NCBI GenBank assembly: GCA_937995995.1
Contig: CALKIP010000300.1
Location: 1-11,173, forward strand
Direction: 5' to 3'
From: an uncultured bacterium
GTDB taxonomy: Bacteria > Gemmatimonadota > Gemmatimonadetes > Longimicrobiales > RSA9
Length of the DNA stretch: 11,173 nucleotides
Shown here: one piece after another, positions 1 through 6,617 of the stretch
How positions within the stretch are numbered: position 1 is the stretch's first letter
How the letters are laid out: every line of letters starts with the position of its first letter
Notes under the pieces: model-generated
The model's database searches: none
The model's input: the letters and a program-made list of their open reading frames with translations, nothing else
What the model was told of the DNA's origin: nothing
Program-made: the position numbers and the translations under genes

Positions 1-1
1 C

Positions 2-1465
2 GACCGCACCCGCGAGGCGCTGAACAACCCGAACGTGAACTACATCGCGGCGGCGGCCGCCGCGATCGCGGCGCGGGTCATGAAGGATCGCGACCCGGAG
101 CTCGCCGCACGCGCGCTGCGCATCGCCGAAGACGACTGGCGCCACGCCATCGTCGGCGTCGAGAGCCCGGAGACGTGGAGCACGCCCGCCTACCTGGCCC
201 ACCCCGTCGAGCTCTCCGGCATCGGCGCCCTGGCCTCGCTCGAACTCTTCGAGGCGACGGGCGAGCCGAAATACGCGGAGAAAGCCGTCGAACTGGCCCG
301 AACGATCGTCGCCTCGCAGCAGAAGAGCCATGTGGGCAGCGAGTTCCCGCTCGCCGGCTTCTTCTGGACCGGCCCGGACCAGGACACGCTCTTCCACCAG
401 TTCCACCGCGGCAACGACCAGGCGCCGATCGTCGCGTTGGCGCGGCTGATCGAGACGCTCCCCGACCACCCGGAGTGGATGGAGTGGTACGCGACGGTCG
501 CACTCTACGCCGAGTATCAGAAGACGACGTCGCGTACGACGGAGCCGTACGGCGTGCTTCCCGCCTACGTCTATCGCGACACGGACCACCTGCACATGCC
601 CTGGACGCTGGACCGCTACAGAGCCACGCCCGAGGCGTACCGCGAACAGGTGCTCCAGGGGATGCCGATGGGCGACGGCTGGTATCTGCGCGCTTTCCCG
701 GTCTGGTTCACCCGCCGTGGGAACTACGGCGTGCTTCTGTCACAGGCCAAGGCGCTCGCCACCGCGGCCCGCGTGCGCGGCGACCGTGATGCCGCCGAGC
801 TCGCGCAGAAGCAGGCGCAGTGGATCGTCGGCCGCAACCCGTTCTCGCAGAGCACGATGTACGGCGAGGGCTACGATTGGACGCAGCAGTACAGCGTCTC
901 CTCCGGCGACCTCGTCGGCGCGCTGCCCGTGGGGATGCAGACTCGCGGATCCGGCGACGTGCCGTACTGGCCGCCGCAGAACATGTACGTCTACAAGGAA
1001 GTCTGGGTGCACCCGGTCGGCCGCTGGCTGTGGCTGATGGAGGAGTTGACGGCGCCGACGCTGGGCTCGGCGCACGTCGCGGCGACGGCCGGCCGTGGCG
1101 GCGGAGACGTGCCGACCGCCGGCGTCGGGCGTGCGCCGAGCCTCGCGGGGCGTGCCAGCTCCGCGTTCGACTTCACCGTCACGGGCGAGACCGGCGCCGA
1201 CGGCACCGTCACGATCCGGCTCACCGCCGCAGGCACCGCCACCGGCACCCACACCTTCGCGCTGCGCCACCACAATCTGGTCGTGGACGAATCCGAGCGG
1301 ACGTTGACGCTCCGTGCCGGAGAGGAGGCGCGCATCGAGTGGCGTGCGCGCATGAGCGATAGGGACGCGCCGTGGGTCGCGGTCGTGGTGCCGAACGGCG
1401 ACGTCGCGGCGCGCCGGGAGGTGGTGGGTTCCGTACCGCGCACCGTGACGGCGGCCGACCGCTAG
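2..1465 (+). CDS. GH9-like glycoside hydrolase, C-terminal part (5' truncated by window edge)
   Basis: The frame is open to the left edge, so the real start lies upstream; 487 codons are visible and the GTG at 35 is not a convincing start. The protein looks like the (alpha/alpha)6-barrel half of a family 9-type glycosidase, which would hydrolyse a beta-glucan or related polysaccharide. Supporting signs are alternating helical segments, the GRNPFSQS motif at about visible residues 279-286 (the GxNPxxxS signature near the end of GH9 barrels), the GALPVGMQTRG turn, and a C-terminal YKEVWVHPVGRWLW segment. The Glu in that segment sits where GH9 enzymes carry their catalytic acid (usually NEV). 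The catalytic-base Asp pair would be upstream of the window. After the barrel, from about residue 350, a linker rich in Gly and Ala leads to a beta-rich Ig-like tail (TGADGTVTIRLTAAG and onward). No export signal can be judged because the N-terminus is missing. GH9 is the best guess; another six-hairpin glycosidase family is possible. Confidence 0.72.
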   Translation, partial: DRTREALNNPNVNYIAAAAAAIAARVMKDRDPELAARALRIAEDDWRHAIVGVESPETWSTPAYLAHPVELSGIGALASLELFEATGEPKYAEKAVELARTIVASQQKSHVGSEFPLAGFFWTGPDQDTLFHQFHRGNDQAPIVALARLIETLPDHPEWMEWYATVALYAEYQKTTSRTTEPYGVLPAYVYRDTDHLHMPWTLDRYRATPEAYREQVLQGMPMGDGWYLRAFPVWFTRRGNYGVLLSQAKALATAARVRGDRDAAELAQKQAQWIVGRNPFSQSTMYGEGYDWTQQYSVSSGDLVGALPVGMQTRGSGDVPYWPPQNMYVYKEVWVHPVGRWLWLMEELTAPTLGSAHVAATAGRGGGDVPTAGVGRAPSLAGRASSAFDFTVTGETGADGTVTIRLTAAGTATGTHTFALRHHNLVVDESERTLTLRAGEEARIEWRARMSDRDAPWVAVVVPNGDVAARREVVGSVPRTVTAADR

Positions 1466-1485
1466 CGCCGGCCCGGCATCGATCG

Positions 1486-1532
1486 TCCGTGGGCGGTGCG
1501 GTCAAGGTGAGGTCGAGTGCGCCGCCCACGGA
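1486..1532. terminator. Hairpin between convergent genes, probable bidirectional terminator
   Basis: TCCGTGGGCGG (1486-1496) is perfectly complementary to CCGCCCACGGA (1522-1532). Three more pairs inward (one G-U wobble) extend the stem to 14 bp with a loop of about 19 nt. It lies 20 bp after the glycosidase stop and 18 bp beyond the stop of the opposing YciI-like gene. There is no T-tract, so termination is inferred from position and stem strength. Confidence 0.6.
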
Positions 1533-1550
1533 TGTTAGGCGTCCGGGCGC

Positions 1551-1859
1551 TCAGCTCGCGTCCGGCCGGACGGGCGATGCCGCGTCCTTGCCCACGACCG
1601 TCGTCCACTCGCGGACCCACCACCGCTCGACGAGGCCGTTGGCCACGTACGGATCCTCCTTCGCGAAGCGATCCGCCGCCTCGGGCGAGTCACCCTGGAA
1701 GAGGAAGACCGCGCCATCCGGCGGATCGGCGAAGGCGCCGGCCAGCACCAGCTCGCCGCGGTCGTGCGCCTCCCAGAGGAGCGTCAGGTGGCGGGCGCGG
1801 TACTCGCCACGCCGCTCCAGGTAGTCCTTCGCGGTCTGATAGAACAGCAGGTAGTGCAT
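1551..1859 (-). CDS. YciI-like (YCII domain) small protein
   Basis: This 102-residue protein begins MHYLLFYQTAKDYLERR. It has the ferredoxin-like pattern of YCII-domain proteins: a first beta strand, a helix carrying RxxHLxLL (residues 21-28), a short strand LVLAGAFADPPDGAVFLF (38-55), and a helix with AADRFAKEDPYVANGLV (61-77) that holds the family's typical DPY/DPF turn. The His in RARHL (about residue 24) matches the conserved His of the family, proposed to be catalytic; an enzymatic role is known for few members and is not assigned here. GGAG lies 6 nt upstream of the ATG, which supports the start. The gene follows the permease on the same strand after a 45-bp gap, so the two may be co-transcribed, although the gap holds an AT-rich stretch (GATATTACG) that could be its own -10 region. 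The last 15 or so residues look disordered. Confidence 0.85.
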   Translation of the reverse strand: MHYLLFYQTAKDYLERRGEYRARHLTLLWEAHDRGELVLAGAFADPPDGAVFLFQGDSPEAADRFAKEDPYVANGLVERWWVREWTTVVGKDAASPVRPDAS

Positions 1860-1904
1860 CGTCGTCTCCAGATTGTGATTGACGCGTAATATCGTGTCTA
1901 CCGA

Positions 1905-3338
1905 TCACGCGGATCTCCGCCACCGCCTCCGCGCCAGGTGCGCCGCGAGCCCGAGTGCGAGGAGGCCGAGCCCCACGAGCCAGACGCGCGCCTCGACCCA
2001 GAACGCGAGCGAGAGGCAGCCGACGAGCCCCGCGGCCGCGACCCAGCGCGGAAACATGCGCTGCTCCGCCGGGAGGCGCAGCGCGGCCAGGTTCGTGATG
2101 GCGTAGTAGACCAGTACGGTGAACGCGCTGAACGACCAGGCGATACGCACGTTGCCGATGAGCGCGATCGCCGCGACCAGAATACCGCAGCTCCACACCG
2201 ACGCGACCGGGCTGCCGAGCTTTGCATCGATTCGGCCCAGGAACGCGGGCGCATCGCCGCGGCGGGACATGGCGAGGAGCACGCGCGAGAGCCCGAGCAC
2301 CAGATTGAGGAGCACGCCCGCCATGGCGGTGACCGCCGCCACGGCGACGATCCGCGAGAGGACCGGCCGGTCGAGCGCCTCCGCGACCGTCTCGAGCGGC
2401 GCCACCGTCCGCTCCGCCGCCTGGCCGAACGCCTCGGCACCGAGCACACCGACACCGGCGAACGCCACGCCCAGGTAGAGGACCGACACGACGATCATGG
2501 TCAGGACGACCGCGCGCGGAATCACGCGCCGCGGTTCCCGCACCTCCTCGCCCAGCGTCGCGATCCGCCCGTACCCGGTGAAGGCGACGAACATGAGCGC
2601 CGCACCGTGGAGCAGGGCCGCCACACCGCCTTCCTCGCCACCTGGCAGGAACGGCGTGAAATTGCCGAGCCGCTCCGGGATCACCGCGGGGAGGGCGGCC
2701 GCGATCAGAAACGCGAGCCCGGCGAGCGTGATCGTCACGATGATCGCGTTGCCCCGGTTCGAGCGCCGGATCCCGCCGGCCACGAAACCGGTGATCGCGA
2801 CGACCGCGGCCACGGCCACCGCCACCCGTAGGGAGGGGACCACGCCCCACGAAAGCCGCTCGACCAGCGCCTGCCCTTCGAGCGCCGCCTGCGTGAGCGC
2901 CGCCTGCGCGGCCCCCGCTGGAAGCTCGGCCCCAGCTGTCGCTCCTCCCGCATCGCGCGCGAGCCCGAGCAGGTAGCCGCTCAGCCCCAGCGCCGCCGTG
3001 GCCGCGGATGCGCTCTTGGCCAGGAGAAACATCCACCCCGCCGTGAAGCCGAACGCCGGCGAGAGCCAGAGATAGCCGTACTCGTACGTCCCGCCGCTCA
3101 CCGGGCGGGCCGCCGCGAGCTGCGCGCTGGAGAGCCCGTTCGCCGTGGCGACCAGCGCCGCGAGGAACGTTGCGGCCAAGAGCGCAGGCCCCGCTATGCC
3201 CGCCGCGAGGCCGGTGCTCACGAACACGCCCGTCCCCACCATCGAGCCCAGCCCGAGCAGGATCGCGCCCGCCAGACCGACCTCGCGGCGAAGCCCACCA
3301 CCGGTCGCGGTCTTCGAGGGCGCGTCGTCGCCCTTCAT
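1905..3338 (-). CDS. APC-superfamily amino-acid permease
   Basis: This 477-residue, very hydrophobic inner-membrane protein has about 12 predicted membrane segments and probably exchanges or symports an amino acid or amine; the substrate cannot be read from the sequence. The first helix carries GSMVGTGVFVSTG (residues 31-43), the unwound-helix substrate motif of APC transporters. RIATLGEEVREPRRVIPRAV (258-277) is the conserved cytosolic loop after helix 6, and SRVLLAMSRRGDAPAFL (351-367) is the loop after helix 8. Residues about 127-165 form an Ala-rich extension in a loop between helices 3 and 4 that is longer than usual. The C-terminus ends in an Arg-rich tail. The frame stays open 69 codons further upstream, but that stretch is Pro/Arg-rich and non-membranous, while ATG 3338 has a perfect GAGGAGG five bases upstream, so the shorter start is chosen. 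The gene diverges from the metal operon across a 271-bp gap. Confidence 0.9.
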   Translation of the reverse strand: MKGDDAPSKTATGGGLRREVGLAGAILLGLGSMVGTGVFVSTGLAAGIAGPALLAATFLAALVATANGLSSAQLAAARPVSGGTYEYGYLWLSPAFGFTAGWMFLLAKSASAATAALGLSGYLLGLARDAGGATAGAELPAGAAQAALTQAALEGQALVERLSWGVVPSLRVAVAVAAVVAITGFVAGGIRRSNRGNAIIVTITLAGLAFLIAAALPAVIPERLGNFTPFLPGGEEGGVAALLHGAALMFVAFTGYGRIATLGEEVREPRRVIPRAVVLTMIVVSVLYLGVAFAGVGVLGAEAFGQAAERTVAPLETVAEALDRPVLSRIVAVAAVTAMAGVLLNLVLGLSRVLLAMSRRGDAPAFLGRIDAKLGSPVASVWSCGILVAAIALIGNVRIAWSFSAFTVLVYYAITNLAALRLPAEQRMFPRWVAAAGLVGCLSLAFWVEARVWLVGLGLLALGLAAHLARRRWRRSA

Positions 3339-3343
3339 CGTAT

Positions 3344-3350
3344 CCTCCTC
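3344..3350 (-). promoter_or_regulatory. Shine-Dalgarno site that fixes the permease start
   Basis: GAGGAGG on the minus strand, 5 nt before ATG 3338. It decides for this start over upstream in-frame codons near 3545, which would add a Pro/Arg-rich segment unlike any permease N-terminus and would run into the opposing metal promoter. Confidence 0.8.
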
Positions 3351-3532
3351 ACCCAATCCGGCTGGAGCGCACTCCCGCAAACGTGTTCTGTGTCGAGGGC
3401 GCCGATCCCGTTCCGGGCCGTTCGGCGGCCGGACGCGAATCGAAGCCGGAGTCCGATCCGAACCCCGACACTCGCCCCGGTATCGAGGGGAACGTAGTGG
3501 CGGACCCGGCGCGGGACCAGCGGCGGGTGCAG

Positions 3533-3549
3533 AGGGGTGATACACCCCT
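3533..3549. repeat. 17-bp inverted repeat just upstream of the metal promoter
   Basis: AGGGGTGATACACCCCT consists of perfect 7-bp arms around a 3-bp centre. Its right arm ends on the first base of the -35 hexamer of the MerR-type promoter. It could be a second regulator site or a hairpin; it is separate from the MerR dyad at 3552-3573. The rest of the permease-merR gap (3351-3532) shows no gene and no clear permease promoter. Confidence 0.5.
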
Positions 3550-3580
3550 TGACTCTATACCATGGTACAGGGTTTACCTT
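3549..3580 (+). promoter_or_regulatory. MerR-type metal-responsive promoter with operator dyad
   Basis: The -35 element TTGACT (3549-3554) and a -10-like TACCTT (3575-3580) are separated by 20 bp; TTACCT one base earlier would give 19 bp. Such over-long spacers mark MerR-family promoters, which the regulator activates by untwisting DNA. Inside the spacer lies a dyad at 3552-3573: half-sites ACTCTATACCA and TGGTACAGGGT, with 9 of 11 positions symmetric around the centre CCATGG. Its placement between -35 and -10 is exactly that of ZntR/CadR/MerR operators. The merR ribosome binding site begins 19 bp past the -10 element, giving a short leader. Since merR itself is the first gene, autoregulation is expected. 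Confidence 0.85.
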
Positions 3581-3609
3581 GTGTGTGCGGACCGAACCAG
3601 GAGGCCGGA

Positions 3610-4080
3610 ATGGAGAGGATGAGGATCGGAGAGCTCGCCCGGAGTGCCGGGGTCAACGTGCAGACGGTGCGTTACTACGAGCGGCGCGGGCTGCTTCCCG
3701 AGCCCAGGCGACGGGAGTCGGGCTACCGCGAGTACACGCGCGACGATCTGGACCGGCTCCGGTTCATCCGCCGGGGCCAGGAGCTGGGCTTCACGTTGTC
3801 GGAGATCGCCGAGCTCCTCGAGCTTCGCACCGACCCAGACACCACGGCCGATGAGGTGAAGGCACGTGCCGAGGCCAAGATCGCCGACATCGACGCCCGG
3901 ATCGCGGACCTTCAGCGGATCCGGCATGCACTGGAGCACCTGGCCGGGCAGTGCCGTGGGGGCACCGGGCCGACGGGTGACTGCCCACTGCTCGAGGCGA
4001 TGGGGCCGTGGGGAAAGGGAGGAGATCATGAGGACGATGAACCGGGTGAAGGAGGAGACCATGAAGACGATTCTGCGTAG
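3610..4080 (+). CDS. MerR-family heavy-metal regulator (CadR/ZntR-like)
   Basis: This 156-residue DNA-binding metal sensor begins with the winged HTH typical of the family, RIGELARSAGVNVQTVRYYE (residues 5-24), followed by RRGLLPEP. Residues about 60-75 complete the DNA-binding domain, and a long dimer helix runs from about 78 to 112. The metal loop is C115-RGGTGPTGD-C125-PLLEAM, closely resembling the C-terminal cysteine loop of ZntR, CadR and MerR. The cysteine that these sensors carry at the start of the dimer helix is missing; D81 aligns there. After residue 135 an acidic tail (GGDHEDDEPGEGGDHEDD) is unusual for the family. ATG 3610 is preferred because AGGAGG (3599-3604) lies 5 nt upstream; a longer frame from 3562 would start inside the operator. 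Its 3' end overlaps the chaperone gene by 20 bp. Zn, Cd or Pb is more likely than Cu, but the ion is not settled. Confidence 0.9.
   Translation: MERMRIGELARSAGVNVQTVRYYERRGLLPEPRRRESGYREYTRDDLDRLRFIRRGQELGFTLSEIAELLELRTDPDTTADEVKARAEAKIADIDARIADLQRIRHALEHLAGQCRGGTGPTGDCPLLEAMGPWGKGGDHEDDEPGEGGDHEDDSA
4018..4071 (+). repeat. Duplicated ribosome-binding/start module (33-bp offset)
   Basis: GGAGATCATGAGGACGAT (4021-4038) and GGAGACCATGAAGACGAT (4054-4071) are 16/18 identical and offset by 33 bp, an exact number of codons. Each copy places an ATG (4028 and 4061) behind a purine-rich Shine-Dalgarno stretch, in frame with the HMA chaperone. In the merR frame the same DNA reads as two GGDHEDD units. 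The 3' copy is taken as the main start because it gives the standard HMA N-terminus. Confidence 0.7.
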
Positions 4081-4276
4081 CCGCGAGCTCAACTGCCCGT
4101 CCTGCGTCGCGAAGATCGAGAAGTCGCTGGGCCGGCTGGACGGGGTCGAGCGGGCGAAGGTCCACTTCAACAGCGGCAAGATCGAGGTCGAGCACGATCC
4201 GGCGCTCGTCTCCATGGAGGCGCTGGTCCAGGCAGTACGGGATGCGGGCTATGCGTCGAAGGTGAGCCCCTTCTAG
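4061..4276 (+). CDS. HMA-domain metal chaperone (MerP/CopZ-like)
   Basis: This 71-residue soluble protein consists of one heavy-metal-associated ferredoxin-like domain. The metal site is LNCPSCVAKIEKSL, with C12 and C15 as the CxxC pair on the first loop; Asn replaces the usual Met before the first Cys (GMxCxxC). The remaining pattern is typical: GVERAKVHFNSGKIEVEHDP as strands 2 and 3, then helix VSMEALVQAVRDAGY ending in the conserved DAGY. No signal peptide is visible, so a cytosolic role is expected. The ATPase encoded 10 bp downstream lacks its own N-terminal HMA domain, so this protein probably acts in trans as that pump's metal donor or sensor domain. AAGGAGGAG before ATG 4061 is a strong ribosome binding site. 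In-frame ATGs at 4028 and 4037 would add 11 or 8 residues (MRTMNRVKEET). The overlap with merR suggests translational coupling. Confidence 0.88.
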   Translation: MKTILRSRELNCPSCVAKIEKSLGRLDGVERAKVHFNSGKIEVEHDPALVSMEALVQAVRDAGYASKVSPF

Positions 4277-4286
4277 GGAGGAAGCC

Positions 4287-6248
4287 ATGAACGTCGCAAG
4301 AATCTGGAACGACCCGGCCGAGCGGCGGAAGTGGATCACCGCGACGAGTGGCGTGCTGATCGCGCTCGCGCTCGTGGCCGGGCGAGTCGTCGGCTGGTCG
4401 GAGGCGGGCCCGGCGCTCATGACGGCCGCGGCGCTCCTGGCGGGTGGCGACATCGCCACCCGCGCATGGGCCGCGGTCCGCGTGCGTCATCTCGGAATCG
4501 AAGTGCTGGTCACCATCGCGGCGGTGGGCGCACTGATCATCGGAGAGGTGTGGGAGGCCGCCGCGGTCACCTTCCTCTTCGCGCTGGGTGGCTACCTGGA
4601 GGCGCGCACGCTTGCCGGTACGCGCCGCGCCATCGAGGCACTGCTGGATGTGGCCCCCGCCACCGCGGTCGTGCTACGCTCCGGCGACGTCGTCACGGTG
4701 CCGGCCGACGAGGTCCGCGCCGGCGAGGTCGTGCTGATCAAGCCGGGTGCGCAGGTGCCGGTGGACGGTGAAGTCGTGCAGGGCCACGGCGCAATCGACG
4801 AGAGCGCGATCACCGGCGAGTCGGTCCCGGCCGAGAAGGGGCCGGGCTCGGCCGTCTTCGCGGGGACCTTCAACCAGGGCAGCCTTCTTCGCGTGCGGGC
4901 GACGGGGGTAGGCGAGGACACCACGCTCGCACGGATCATCCGCAGAGTCGAGGAGGCACAGGAGGCGAAGGCGCCGGCGCAACGCTTCATCGAGCGCTTC
5001 GCCCGCGTCTACACCCCGGCGATCCTGGGTCTGAGCGGGGTGGCGTACCTGATCAGCGGAGACCCGAGGCTGGCGCTGACGCTGCTGGTGATCGGCTGCC
5101 CGGGTGCTCTGGTGATCTCGATCCCCGTCTCGATCGTGGCGGGGATCGGCCGCGCGGCGCGCGAGGGGATCCTGATCAAGGGCGGCGAGCACCTGGAGCG
5201 CACGGCCCGGATCACGGCGATCGCCTTCGACAAGACGGGCACGCTCACCGAGGGTCGTCCCCGGCTCTCGGCCGTGGTCGCGCGCGCTCCAGAAAGCTGT
5301 GCCGCGGCGTCGAAGGCGACGCCGGCGCCGGCTGACGACGCGGAGCTCAGCGCATGCGCCGCGGCGCTTCACGCGAGCCCGGAGGAGTGCGCGCCCGAGC
5401 AGCGCGAACTGCTCCGGCACGCGGCGATCGCCGAGAGCGGCTCCGAACACCCACTGGCGCGGCCCGTCCTCGCGGCAGCCGGCGCGATGGGGCGGGTGCC
5501 CACGCCGGATCGCTTCGAGGCGGTGGCCGGGCACGGTATCCGCGCCGTACACGAGGGCACACGCGTCGAAGTGGGGAGCGCACGGGCGATGGACGCGTGG
5601 GACGTCGCCGTCCCCGCCGCCGCCGAGCGCTGGGCGGCGCGGATCGCCGGAGAGGGCGGCACGCCGATGCTCGTCGCCGTCGACGGCGAGTTCGCCGGGC
5701 TGCTCGGCGTCAAGGATACGCCGCGTCGCGACGCGGCCGAGGCGCTGGACGGCGTGCGTGCGATGGGCGTGCGCCGCACGATCATGCTGACCGGGGACGG
5801 ACGGCCGGCGGCGGAGGCGGTCGCCGGAGAGGTGGGGATCGAGGAGGTGCACGCGGAACTGCTCCCCGACCAGAAGCTCGAGTGGATCCGTCGCCTGCGG
5901 CAGGAGGGCGAGGTCGTGGGCATGGTCGGCGACGGGATCAACGACGCGCCCGCACTCGCCGCGGCGGATGTGGGCATCGCGATGGGCGCGGCGGGAACGG
6001 ACGTCGCGATCGAGACCGCCGACATCGCGCTCATGGCCGACGACCTGCGCAAGATCCCGCGCGCCATCGGGATCGCTCGGCGGACACGCGCCAACATGCG
6101 CCAGAACGTCGTGATCGCCCTGGCCACGGTCGCGGCCCTACTGGCCGGCGTGCTCGCAGGCGAGGTGCACATGGCCGGCGGGATGCTCATTCACGAGCTC
6201 TCCGTCCTGGCCGTGATCGTGAACGGGATGCGGCTCACACGGGCGTGA
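4287..6248 (+). CDS. P1B-type heavy-metal-translocating ATPase with CPG metal motif
   Basis: This 653-residue inner-membrane pump uses ATP to export metal ions. All P-type landmarks are present: actuator TGES at 176-179, phosphorylation DKTGT at 315-319 (D315 is the aspartyl-phosphate), SEHP at 386-389 of the N domain, TGDG at 502-505 and GDGIND at 548-553. Eight membrane segments are expected: four before the actuator, two around 237-285 and two around 604-650. There is no N-terminal HMA domain; that function is supplied by the small gene upstream. The membrane motif is CPG (271-273) where Zn/Cd/Pb pumps have CPC, and the last helix has HE (636-637) and N646 instead of the Asp of ZntA. Residues about 330-375 form an insertion relative to ZntA with C338, C357 and C368. 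GGGAGGAA before ATG 4287 supports the start. The substrate is probably a divalent transition metal, but the altered site makes Zn/Cd uncertain. Confidence 0.93.
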   Translation: MNVARIWNDPAERRKWITATSGVLIALALVAGRVVGWSEAGPALMTAAALLAGGDIATRAWAAVRVRHLGIEVLVTIAAVGALIIGEVWEAAAVTFLFALGGYLEARTLAGTRRAIEALLDVAPATAVVLRSGDVVTVPADEVRAGEVVLIKPGAQVPVDGEVVQGHGAIDESAITGESVPAEKGPGSAVFAGTFNQGSLLRVRATGVGEDTTLARIIRRVEEAQEAKAPAQRFIERFARVYTPAILGLSGVAYLISGDPRLALTLLVIGCPGALVISIPVSIVAGIGRAAREGILIKGGEHLERTARITAIAFDKTGTLTEGRPRLSAVVARAPESCAAASKATPAPADDAELSACAAALHASPEECAPEQRELLRHAAIAESGSEHPLARPVLAAAGAMGRVPTPDRFEAVAGHGIRAVHEGTRVEVGSARAMDAWDVAVPAAAERWAARIAGEGGTPMLVAVDGEFAGLLGVKDTPRRDAAEALDGVRAMGVRRTIMLTGDGRPAAEAVAGEVGIEEVHAELLPDQKLEWIRRLRQEGEVVGMVGDGINDAPALAAADVGIAMGAAGTDVAIETADIALMADDLRKIPRAIGIARRTRANMRQNVVIALATVAALLAGVLAGEVHMAGGMLIHELSVLAVIVNGMRLTRA

Positions 6249-6328
6249 TCGAGCCCAATACCGGCCCGAACTGAAGCGGAACACAGCCGGCGGGGCCCCC
6301 TGCCCCACCTCACCACCCGACGGGGTAC

Positions 6329-6352
6329 GGGGGCACCGCCGACGGTGTTCCC
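6329..6352 (+). terminator. Terminator-like hairpin after the metal operon
   Basis: GGGGGCACCG (6329-6338) pairs with CGGTGTTCCC (6343-6352) across a 4-nt loop CCGA: 10 pairs, two of them G-U. It lies 80 bp past the ATPase stop. There is no T-run after the stem, so it is a weak or Rho-assisted candidate. The orientation of the G-U pairs favours transcripts of the plus strand. Confidence 0.5.
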
Positions 6353-6403
6353 ACCGGCGCCAACCCACGGCATCTCCACGGGTTCGCGCAGGCGCGGTTG
6401 TGA

Positions 6404-6417
6404 TAGCGAATTCGCTA
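6404..6417. promoter_or_regulatory. 14-bp perfect palindrome, possible operator
   Basis: TAGCGAATTCGCTA is a perfect palindrome in an AT-richer pocket of the gap between the ATPase and the second merR gene. Its size and symmetry fit a dimeric regulator site (TetR, ArsR or MarR type), but no such regulator is in the window and no promoter is evident beside it. Confidence 0.4.
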
Positions 6418-6439
6418 AACCGATTGCGCTGGCCCGGAA

Positions 6440-6617
6440 CCCGTACGCCTACGCTTACACGTGCCCTTGCCCGACCAATTTTCCACCCTCTCGCCCCGGC
6501 CCTCGTCAGCGCATTCCCGGTTCCTCGCCCGCCACTCTGCACGATCGCTCGTCGTCGCGTTCCGAGCGATCGAAGATGAGGCACGGGCACGGGCACGCGT
6601 ACGCGTACGTGTACGTG
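6440..6617. repeat. Pair of inverted, degenerate hexamer arrays
   Basis: The 33 bases at 6440-6472 are complementary to those at 6585-6617 at 27 of 33 positions. Both arms consist of 6-bp units. The left arm reads TACGCC TACGCT TACACG TGCCCT TGCCCG; the right arm is the reverse-oriented series of GGGCAC, GCGTAC and GTGTAC units. Together they could form a long imperfect hairpin with a loop of 112 nt. Confidence 0.6.
6542..6572. repeat. 10-bp perfect inverted repeat within the hexamer-array interval
   Basis: CGATCGCTCG (6542-6551) and CGAGCGATCG (6563-6572) are perfect complements separated by 11 nt. The element sits inside the loop of the larger inverted hexamer arrays, immediately before the right array. 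It has no T-tract. A hairpin or a protein site is possible. Confidence 0.5.

Noticed and set aside
1938..2831. 297-codon plus-strand frame opposite the permease
   Set aside because: The Arg/Glu/His-rich translation is typical of the antisense of a GC-rich membrane gene; the permease on the other strand is unambiguous.
3339..3545. 69-codon N-terminal extension of the permease
   Set aside because: Pro/Arg-rich and non-membranous. It would reach into the metal promoter's inverted repeat, while ATG 3338 has a perfect ribosome binding site.
3562..3609. Upstream ATG for the first merR gene (16 extra residues)
   Set aside because: That ATG is in the centre of the operator, upstream of the -10 element, so it would not be in the transcript from the identified promoter.
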